64,000 bases of DNA, taken from Streptomyces sedi (GTDB lineage: Bacteria > Actinomycetota > Actinomycetes > Streptomycetales > Streptomycetaceae). Where the stretch lies: the NCBI RefSeq assembly GCF_006335015.1, contig NZ_VDGT01000011.1:62001-126000 (forward strand). The letters are read 5' to 3'. Position 1 is the stretch's first letter. Each line of letters begins with the position of its first letter. The translations under genes and the position numbers were made by a program. The notes beneath the pieces were generated by a model. The model was not told the DNA's origin and ran no database searches. It saw only the letters and a list, made by a program, of their open reading frames with translations. Shown in pieces: positions 11,608 through 18,783 of the stretch.

Positions 11608-12723
11608 GTGACTGAGATCGAGATCGGGCGTGGCAAGCGTGGGCGTCGTGCCTACGCCTTCGACGACATCGCCGTGGTGCCCTCGCGCCGCACCCGCGAC
11701 CCGAAGGAGGTCTCGATCGCCTGGCAGATCGACGCCTACCGCTTCGAGCTGCCGTTCCTGGCGGCGCCGATGGACTCCGTCGTGTCGCCGAAGACCGCGA
11801 TCCACATCGGCGAGCTGGGCGGGCTCGGGGTGCTGAACCTTGAGGGGCTGTGGACCCGTTACGAGGACCCGGAGCCGCTGCTCGCCGAGATCGCGGAGCT
11901 GGACGAGGAGCTGGCCAACCGCCGGCTCCAGGAGATCTACGCGGCGCCGATCCAGGAGGAGCTGATCTTCCGGCGCATCCGTGAGGTCAGGGACGCGGGC
12001 GTGGTCACGGCCGCGGCGCTCTCCCCGCAGCGGACGGCGCAGTTCTCCAAGGCGGTGCTCGACGCCGGCGTCGACATCTTCGTGATCCGGGGCACCACGG
12101 TCTCGGCCGAGCATGTCTCGGGCGCGGCGGAGCCGTTGAACCTCAAGCAGTTCATCTACGAGCTGGACGTCCCGGTCATCGTCGGCGGCTGCGCCACCTA
12201 CACGGCGGCGCTGCACCTGATGCGGACCGGCGCGGCCGGCGTGCTGGTGGGCTTCGGCGGCGGTGCCGCGCACACCACGCGCAACGTGCTGGGCATCCAG
12301 GTGCCGATGGCGACGGCGGTGGCGGACGTGGCCGCCGCCCGGCGCGACTACCTGGACGAGTCGGGCGGGCGCTACGTGCATGTGATCGCCGACGGCGGTG
12401 TCGGCTGGTCGGGCGACCTGCCGAAGGCCATCGCCTGCGGCGCCGACTCCGTGATGATGGGCTCGCCGCTGGCCCGCGCCACCGACGCCCCCGGCCGCGG
12501 GCACCACTGGGGCATGGAGGCCGTGCACGAGGACGTGCCGCGCGGCAAGAAGGTGCACCTGGGCACGGTGGGGACGACCCGCGAGGTGCTGGCGGGCCCC
12601 TCGCACATCCCGGACGGCTCGATGAACTTCTTCGGCGCGCTGCGTCGGGCGATGGCCACCACGGGCTACTCGGAGCTCAAGGAGTTCCAGCGGGTCGAGG
12701 TCACGGTCGCCCGCTCGCGCTGA
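11608..12723 (+). CDS. guaB3: GuaB3 family IMP dehydrogenase-related protein
   Basis: A 371-aa CBS-lacking paralogue of IMPDH, starting GTG 11608. It retains the barrel (YAFDDIAVVPSRRTRDP, FLAAPMDSVVSP) and a DGGVGWSGDLPKA phosphate-binding loop. However, the usual GSxCxTR catalytic loop is replaced by GFGGGAAHTTRNVLG, with no cysteine in the canonical place. Actinobacteria carry guaB3 right after guaB, as here. Its activity is debated; cyanobacterial GuaB3 has been reported to be active, but the actinobacterial branch cannot be assumed to be the same. Confidence 0.93.
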   Translation: MTEIEIGRGKRGRRAYAFDDIAVVPSRRTRDPKEVSIAWQIDAYRFELPFLAAPMDSVVSPKTAIHIGELGGLGVLNLEGLWTRYEDPEPLLAEIAELDEELANRRLQEIYAAPIQEELIFRRIREVRDAGVVTAAALSPQRTAQFSKAVLDAGVDIFVIRGTTVSAEHVSGAAEPLNLKQFIYELDVPVIVGGCATYTAALHLMRTGAAGVLVGFGGGAAHTTRNVLGIQVPMATAVADVAAARRDYLDESGGRYVHVIADGGVGWSGDLPKAIACGADSVMMGSPLARATDAPGRGHHWGMEAVHEDVPRGKKVHLGTVGTTREVLAGPSHIPDGSMNFFGALRRAMATTGYSELKEFQRVEVTVARSR

Positions 12724-12747
12724 GCGACGGGGCGTTCGCCGGCCGGC

Positions 12748-13974
12748 TCACAGCCGGTGGGCGGCGCCCGCCGGGGTGACGCCCCTGGTGTCGAAGAGCA
12801 GCTGCGCCTTGGCGGCCAGGCCCTGGAGGTCGTAGGTGCCGTGGTGGTGCAGCAGCAGCGTCAGATCGGCAGCCGCCGCCGACTCGTACGGTGAGTCGGC
12901 GCGCGGCACCCGCCGGCCCGCCACCCGCCACTCGCCGACGCCCGGGTCGTGGAAGCTCAGCCGGGCGCCGAGCGTCATCAGCCGGGAGGCGATCTCCCGC
13001 GCGGCGCCGCGCTCCGGCTCGGGCAGCTCGGGGTCGGCGACGCCGAGCAGCAGGACGTCGGCGCCCCTGGCCGACTTGCCGTGCTCGTTGAGGAGCGCGG
13101 TGGCCCGGCCGGTCAGATAGCCGGGCATCCGCGCGTTGACCTCGTGGGCCAGGCCCACCAGCCGCAGTCGTTCGCCCGGGTTGACCGGCGCGTCCGGGCC
13201 GGCGACGCCGGGTCCCGGGCGGCTCACTCCGGTGGCGGGGGCGCGGGTCTCGGCGCAGCGGACGACGTCCCACAGGTCGATGCCCAGCTCGTGGCAGAAC
13301 ATCGCCATCTCGTTGATCAGCGCGGCGGAGACGTGCTGGACGTTGGTCTCCAGCACCTTCACCGTCTCCGCCTCGCGGAGGCCGCGGGCGCGCACCACCT
13401 TGTCGGTGAGCCGCCCGTAGAACGCGGCGGCGGCCTCGACGCAGTCGGAGGTCAGGCCGCCGATCACCCGGGGGACGGCGGCGGGGCCGCCGGCGGGCTG
13501 GGGGCCGGAACGGCCGGGGGCGTGCGCCAGTTGGAAGTCGCGCCCGGCGCGCAGCCCCGAGCCGCGCTCCAGCACCGGGCGCAGCACGCCCTCCGTGGTG
13601 CCGGGCGGCACCGTGGACTCCAACACCACCAGCGTGCGCGGGCGCAGCCGGGGCGCGAGCGCGGCGGCGGCCTCCCGCACGCCGGTGAGGTCGGGGGCGC
13701 CCCGGTCGTCGGGCGGGGTCGGCGCGCAGATCAGCGCGGTGCGGACCCGGCCCAGCACGACCGGGTCGCTGGCGGCGCGGAAGCCGCCGGCCAGCATCCG
13801 CCGCAGCGCGGGCGCGGAGAGCGAGCCGTCGGCGGGCGGGCGGCCCGCGTTCAAGCCCGACGCGAGCCGGGCATCCGGTACGAAGGCGACGGTACAGATG
13901 CCGGCGGCGGTGGCCGCCCTGGCGGCGGGCATTCCCATGGGCCCAAGGCCGAGAACGGCGAGATCAGCGGGCAT
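12748..13974 (-). CDS. Nucleotide-sugar dehydrogenase homologue lacking the catalytic cysteine
   Basis: A 408-aa member of the UDP-glucose/GDP-mannose dehydrogenase family: N-terminal NAD site AVLGLGPMGMP, ICAPTP, the central helix EAETVKVLETNVQHVSAALI with the conserved Lys, and the C-terminal KSARGADVLLLGV domain. Active members have GVGGHCxPVDP, where Cys is the nucleophile. Here the aligned stretch is GPGVAGPDAPVNP (13182-13216), so His-Cys became Pro-Asp. The SPERxxPG motif is also degraded to APGRSGPQPAGG. The four-electron oxidation is therefore unlikely; the protein may be a reductase-like or regulatory relic. ATG 13974 follows GGGAAGGGAG. Confidence 0.85.
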   Translation of the reverse strand: MPADLAVLGLGPMGMPAARAATAAGICTVAFVPDARLASGLNAGRPPADGSLSAPALRRMLAGGFRAASDPVVLGRVRTALICAPTPPDDRGAPDLTGVREAAAALAPRLRPRTLVVLESTVPPGTTEGVLRPVLERGSGLRAGRDFQLAHAPGRSGPQPAGGPAAVPRVIGGLTSDCVEAAAAFYGRLTDKVVRARGLREAETVKVLETNVQHVSAALINEMAMFCHELGIDLWDVVRCAETRAPATGVSRPGPGVAGPDAPVNPGERLRLVGLAHEVNARMPGYLTGRATALLNEHGKSARGADVLLLGVADPELPEPERGAAREIASRLMTLGARLSFHDPGVGEWRVAGRRVPRADSPYESAAAADLTLLLHHHGTYDLQGLAAKAQLLFDTRGVTPAGAAHRL

Positions 13975-14265
13975 ACGCGGGCGGCTCCCTTCCCTTCTGC
14001 CGCTCCCCCCGGGGAGGGCATATGCGCTGCCGGTCAGGTTACGGGCATATATGACAGAAATGGTGGATTGTGTCGATCGGCGGGGCCGGGCGAGTGCCGG
14101 AGGGCGGCGCTCGGGCGGCGAGCCGGTCCGGCCTGGGGGACGCTGGAACGGCGTGCTGAAAGGGCGTCGGAAGACGAAGGCGGGACGGCGTTCCGGGCGG
14201 CCGGAACGCGGGGCCGATCGGGACCAGGGCACGGCGGACGCACACGACATGCCAGGGAGGCAGCG
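13975..14265. other. Non-coding gap between divergent genes
   Basis: About 290 bp between the sugar-dehydrogenase homologue and glpD. It is mildly AT-rich around 14030-14075 and otherwise GC-rich. It must hold both promoters, but I could not identify clear -35/-10 elements. No credible gene. Confidence 0.5.
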
Positions 14266-15996
14266 GTGAGGACAGCGACGCTAGGACCGGAACAGCGAGC
14301 CGAGGCACTGGCGCGGATGGCGGAACGGGAGCTGGACGTCCTGGTGGTCGGCGGCGGCGTCGTCGGCGCCGGCACCGCGCTGGACGCCACCACCAGGGGC
14401 CTGTCCACGGGCCTCGTCGAGGCCAGGGACTGGGCGGCCGGCACCTCAAGCCGCTCAAGCAAGCTGATCCACGGTGGGCTGCGCTATCTGGAGATGCTGG
14501 ACTTCGGCCTGGTCAGGGAGGCGCTGCGGGAACGCGGGCTGCTGCTCGGCCGGATCGCCCCGCACCTGGTGCGCCCGGTGCCGTTCCTCTATCCGCTGCG
14601 GCACCGCGGCTGGGAGAGGTTCTACGCGGGCTCGGGCGTGGCGCTCTACGACGCGATGTCGCTCTCCTCGGGACACGGGCGTGGGCTGCCCACGCACCGT
14701 CACCTCAGCCGCACCAGGGCGCTGCGGGTGGCGCCCTGTCTGCGGAAGGACGCGCTGGTCGGCGCGTTGCAGTACTACGACGCGCAGGTGGACGACGCCC
14801 GGTTCGTCGCCTCCCTGGTGCGCACCGCCGCCGGCTACGGCGCGCGGGTCGCCAACCGGGCGCGGGTCACCGCGTTCCTCAGGGAGGGGGAACGGGTCGT
14901 CGGCGTGCGGGTCTCGGACCTGGAGAGCGGCAGCGGGAAGGGCGAGGGGGACTTCCGCGCCTACGAGATCAGGGCGCGGCAGGTGGTCAACGCGACCGGC
15001 GTGTGGACCGACGACACCCAGGCGATGATCGCGGAGCGCGGGCAGTTCCACGTCCGGGCCTCCAAGGGCATCCACCTGGTGGTGCCCAAGGACCGCATCC
15101 ACTCCTCGACCGGGCTGATCCTGCGCACCGAGACCAGCGTGCTCTTCGTGATCCCCTGGGGCCGCCACTGGGTGGTCGGCACCACGGACACCGCCTGGGA
15201 CCTGGACAAGGCGCACCCGGCCGCGTCCAGCGCCGACATCGACTATCTGCTGGAACACGTCAACTCCGTGCTGGCCACGCCGCTCACCAGGGACGACGTG
15301 GAGGGCGTCTACGCGGGGCTGCGCCCGCTGCTGGCCGGGGAGTCCGACGCCACCAGCACGCTCTCCCGCGAGCACACCGTCGCCCACCCGGTGCCCGGGC
15401 TCGTGGTGGTCGCCGGCGGCAAGTACACCACCTACCGGGTGATGGCCAAGGACGCGGTGGACGCCGCGGTCCACGGGCTGGACCAGCGGGTGGCGGAGTG
15501 CTGCACGGAGGAGGTCAGGCTGGCGGGGGCCGAGGGCTTCGCCGCGCTGTGGAACGCCAGGGCCAGGATCGCGGCCAGGGCGGGGCTGCACGAGGCGCGG
15601 GTCGAGCACCTGCTGCTCCGCTACGGCTCCCTGACGCAGGAGGTGCTGGACCTGATCGTCGACGACCCGCGCCTCGGCCGGCCGCTGCCGGCGGCCGACG
15701 ACTACCTCAAGGCCGAGATCGTGTACGCCTGTTCGCACGAGGGCGCCCGCCACCTGGAGGACGTGCTGACGCGGCGCACCCGGATCTCGATCGAGACCTT
15801 CGACCGGGGCACCCGAAGTGCCCAGGAGTGCGCCGAGTTGATGGGAGGCGTCCTCGGCTGGTCCGACCGGCAGGTGGAACGTGAGGTGGAGCACTATCTG
15901 AAGCGGGTCGAGGCCGAGCGGGAGTCGCAGCTCCAGCCCGACGACCAGACCGCCGACGCCGCTCGGCTGGGGGCCCCGGACACCGTTCCGCTCTGA
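14266..15996 (+). CDS. glpD: Aerobic glycerol-3-phosphate dehydrogenase
   Basis: A 576-aa FAD enzyme at the membrane that oxidises sn-glycerol-3-phosphate to dihydroxyacetone phosphate. The FAD Rossmann motif is DVLVVGGGVVGAGTALDA. It is followed by the family signatures RSSKLIHGGLRYLE, GVWTDD and SKGIHLVVPK, and C-terminally VVAGGKYTTYR and the DAO C-terminal domain. GTG 14266 was chosen because AGGGAGG lies 7 nt upstream. Unlike many bacteria, glpF and glpK are not adjacent in this window. Confidence 0.95.
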   Translation: MRTATLGPEQRAEALARMAERELDVLVVGGGVVGAGTALDATTRGLSTGLVEARDWAAGTSSRSSKLIHGGLRYLEMLDFGLVREALRERGLLLGRIAPHLVRPVPFLYPLRHRGWERFYAGSGVALYDAMSLSSGHGRGLPTHRHLSRTRALRVAPCLRKDALVGALQYYDAQVDDARFVASLVRTAAGYGARVANRARVTAFLREGERVVGVRVSDLESGSGKGEGDFRAYEIRARQVVNATGVWTDDTQAMIAERGQFHVRASKGIHLVVPKDRIHSSTGLILRTETSVLFVIPWGRHWVVGTTDTAWDLDKAHPAASSADIDYLLEHVNSVLATPLTRDDVEGVYAGLRPLLAGESDATSTLSREHTVAHPVPGLVVVAGGKYTTYRVMAKDAVDAAVHGLDQRVAECCTEEVRLAGAEGFAALWNARARIAARAGLHEARVEHLLLRYGSLTQEVLDLIVDDPRLGRPLPAADDYLKAEIVYACSHEGARHLEDVLTRRTRISIETFDRGTRSAQECAELMGGVLGWSDRQVEREVEHYLKRVEAERESQLQPDDQTADAARLGAPDTVPL

Positions 15997-16117
15997 CGCC
16001 CCGGCGGCCCGCCCGTGTTGATTCGTTACTGATCGACTCGGCCGGGCGGGTCGCCCGGCGCCCCGGATGTCATACGGATGGGTGACAATGGCCCGGGAAG
16101 CCGGAGGGGACGCACGC

Positions 16118-18424
16118 ATGGGCCAGGACAGTGGGGCGAACGAGTCGAGGCTGCGCCGACAGCCGGACGAGGTAGAGGACGGCGGCACGGAAGCCGGCGC
16201 CTCGTCAGCGAAGGGCGGGGAAGCGGGCGTTGCCGAGGGCTCCGGCGCCGGGCGGGGCGCGGCGGGAGCGGCCCGGAGGCGGGACGAGGACGAGGCGGAG
16301 GACGCGTCCGACGGGGCTGAGGACGAAGCCGCCGGGGCGGACGACGCGGCCGAGGCGCCCAAGGACGGCGAGGACGAGGGCCGTTCGACCGGCGCGAAGG
16401 GCAAGGGCGGCGGCGCGGGCGGCCGTTCGGGCGCGGCGGACGTGGAGGACCGGCCGACCACCAAGGTGGCCCCGGGCCGCAAGGCGGGGGCGAGCAAGCT
16501 GCTCAACGGGCGCTACCGGCTGGGTTCCGTCGTCGGGCGCGGCGGCATGGGCACGGTGTGGCGGGCCAGGGACGAGGTGCTGGGGCGCTCCGTCGCGGTC
16601 AAGGAGCTGCGGCTGTCCGCCGGGATCGAGGACGCCGAGCGCAAGCGCATGATCACCCGCACGCTGCGGGAGGCCAAGGCCATCGCCACCATCCGCAGCC
16701 GGGGCGTCGTCACCATCTACGACGTGGTGGACGAGGGCTCCCGCCCCTGGATCGTGATGGAGCTGATCGAGGGGCGTTCGCTGGCCGACATCATTCGGCA
16801 GGAAGGCCCGATGTCCCCGCACCGGGCCGCCGAGACCGGTCTGGCCATCCTCGACGTGCTGCGGGACGCGCACCTGGCGGGCATCCTGCACCGCGACGTC
16901 AAGCCGTCCAACGTGATCGTCGCCGACGACGAGGGCCGGGTGGTGCTGACGGACTTCGGCATCGCGAAGGTCGAGGGCGACCCGTCGATCACCTCGACCG
17001 GGATGCTGGTGGGCGCCCCCTCCTACATCTCGCCCGAGCGGGCCAGGGGCGCCTCGCCGGGGCCGCCGGCCGACATGTGGTCGCTGGGCGCGCTGCTGTA
17101 CTGCTGTGTGGAGGGCCGGCCGCCGTTCGACGAGGGCAGCGCGATCGCCACGTTGGCGGCCGTGATGCACGACCCGGTGCCGCCGCCCGCCCAGGCGGGC
17201 CGACTGGGCGGCCTGATCATGGAGTTGCTCCAGAGGAAGCCGGAGGACCGGCCGGCGGAGCCCCGGGTGCGGGAGCTGCTGAACGCGGCGCTGGCCGGGG
17301 ACGAGGGCTCCGGGTCGACGACCGACCACCAGACGCTGTTGGTGGCCGGGGGAAGCACCCCGAAGCCGGGGGACGTTCCGGCGGTCTCGCGCGGGGAGGG
17401 TGCCGAGGGCGGTGCGGACGGCGAGGGCCGTAACGACGGCGCGAGGGCGAGGGGCGCGGGGGCTGCCGCGGGCGCCGGCGCGCGGCCGAAGGCCGGAGCC
17501 CGCGACCCGCGCACGCCGGCGCGGCCCGCGGCCCCGCTCGGTGCCGCCGGTGCCCCCGGCGGGCCGCGCACCCCGCCGCCGGCCGGGCGGCCGGGCGGCG
17601 AGGACGCGGACCGGCGGCGGCTGGTGCTGGCGATCGGCGCGGTGGCGCTGGCGCTGGTCGTGCTCGGGACGGCCGTCGTGATCTGGCTGACCAGCGGCGA
17701 CGACACGAAGAACGAGGGCGGCCCGTCCGGGGAGCAGGAGCAGGGCGAGACCGAGGGGCAGCAGGAGGGCAACGAGCCGGGCCCCGAGGGCGGTTCGGGC
17801 GGCGACTCCGAGGGCGGCCCCGAGGGCGGCCCCGAGGGCGAGGAGGGCGGGGGCGACTCCGCGGGAGCGCCCGGCGACTCGGGCGGGGAGGACGGCGGGT
17901 CGGGTGACGACGACGGGCCGCCCGGCACGGCGCCGGAGAACGACCCGGACGCCGAGCCGGACGGACCCAGCGGCTACGCCGAGGTCGTGGACGCGGACTT
18001 CCACTTCCGCATCGCGCTGCCGCAGGGCTGGCAGCGGATAGGCATAGCCGGACAGAATTCGGGCGCCATCTACGCGGCGGAGTCCGGCAGTCCGGTCAAG
18101 CTCCAGGTGGACTTCAACGGCAGCCCCGGCTCCGACGCGGAGGACGCGTGGCGCGATCTGGAGCCGGCGGTCCGGAGCAACAGCGACGGGTACGAACCGC
18201 TGGGGATCGAGAGCGTCGAGTGGCGGGACTATCCCACGGTTGCCGACTGGCAGTTCGAAAGGGTGGAGAACGGGGAAAGAGTCCGGGTGCTCAACCGTGG
18301 CTTCAAGGTCGACGACGACCGGGGCTACGCGATCATGATCACCTGCCCGGCGGGCGAGTGGGAGGGAGGCTCGTGCGAGACGTTGCGGGAGACGGCTTTC
18401 CAGACCTTCCAGCCGCTGGAGTGA
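16118..18424 (+). CDS. Membrane serine/threonine protein kinase (active)
   Basis: A 768-aa Hanks-type (PknB-like) kinase. An acidic, low-complexity N-terminal extension of about 125 residues precedes the kinase domain (about 128-390). The domain has GRGGMGTVW (P-loop), VAVKE (Lys), LHRDVKPSN (catalytic loop), DFGIAK and SPERA, so all catalytic residues are present. A linker, one transmembrane helix (about 497-520), an acidic Gly-rich stretch and an extracellular domain (about 625-768, FHFRIALPQGWQR) follow. ATG 16118 follows CCGGAGGGG. It is the first of three tandem paralogues with similar extracellular domains. Confidence 0.93.
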   Translation: MGQDSGANESRLRRQPDEVEDGGTEAGASSAKGGEAGVAEGSGAGRGAAGAARRRDEDEAEDASDGAEDEAAGADDAAEAPKDGEDEGRSTGAKGKGGGAGGRSGAADVEDRPTTKVAPGRKAGASKLLNGRYRLGSVVGRGGMGTVWRARDEVLGRSVAVKELRLSAGIEDAERKRMITRTLREAKAIATIRSRGVVTIYDVVDEGSRPWIVMELIEGRSLADIIRQEGPMSPHRAAETGLAILDVLRDAHLAGILHRDVKPSNVIVADDEGRVVLTDFGIAKVEGDPSITSTGMLVGAPSYISPERARGASPGPPADMWSLGALLYCCVEGRPPFDEGSAIATLAAVMHDPVPPPAQAGRLGGLIMELLQRKPEDRPAEPRVRELLNAALAGDEGSGSTTDHQTLLVAGGSTPKPGDVPAVSRGEGAEGGADGEGRNDGARARGAGAAAGAGARPKAGARDPRTPARPAAPLGAAGAPGGPRTPPPAGRPGGEDADRRRLVLAIGAVALALVVLGTAVVIWLTSGDDTKNEGGPSGEQEQGETEGQQEGNEPGPEGGSGGDSEGGPEGGPEGEEGGGDSAGAPGDSGGEDGGSGDDDGPPGTAPENDPDAEPDGPSGYAEVVDADFHFRIALPQGWQRIGIAGQNSGAIYAAESGSPVKLQVDFNGSPGSDAEDAWRDLEPAVRSNSDGYEPLGIESVEWRDYPTVADWQFERVENGERVRVLNRGFKVDDDRGYAIMITCPAGEWEGGSCETLRETAFQTFQPLE

Positions 18425-18783
18425 GCCCCGGCGGCCCGAGTTACGGCGCCCGGTGCTCCGGCGCCCGGTGTTCGGGCGCCCGGTGTTCCGGCGACCTGGG
18501 TGCCGCTGGCCCGTGTACGGCCGGTCCGTGACCCGGCGACCCGTGACCCGGCGACCCGGCTCCGGCCGCGTCCCGGGCGGCGGGGTCGGGGCGGCGGTGT
18601 CGGGCGTTCCCTCCACCACTGACCGGATCTGGCGGGAGATGACTGGTGCTGAACGAGGGCTGCCATAGGGCTGATTGGAACTGAGAAGAATCGTGAGTTG
18701 ACAGACCGTAGCCGGACAGGCGTCCCGCGCCGTATCGTGTGGGAAGCCGTTCGCTGGGTGGGCACGCGGTGGGGAGGCGCAAG
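18425..18783 (+). other. Intergenic region with short tandem repeats
   Basis: The gap between kinase genes 1 and 2 begins with three imperfect 15-bp repeats GGCGCCCGGTGTTCC (18445-18489) plus degenerate further copies including GTGACCCGGCGACCC twice (about 18527-18556). A TTGACA hexamer at 18698-18703 could be a -35 element, but no convincing -10 lies 16-19 nt downstream. No gene is credible here. Confidence 0.6.

Noticed and set aside
18698-18730. TTGACA as a promoter for the pseudokinase gene
   Set aside because: No -10-like hexamer is found 16-19 nt downstream.
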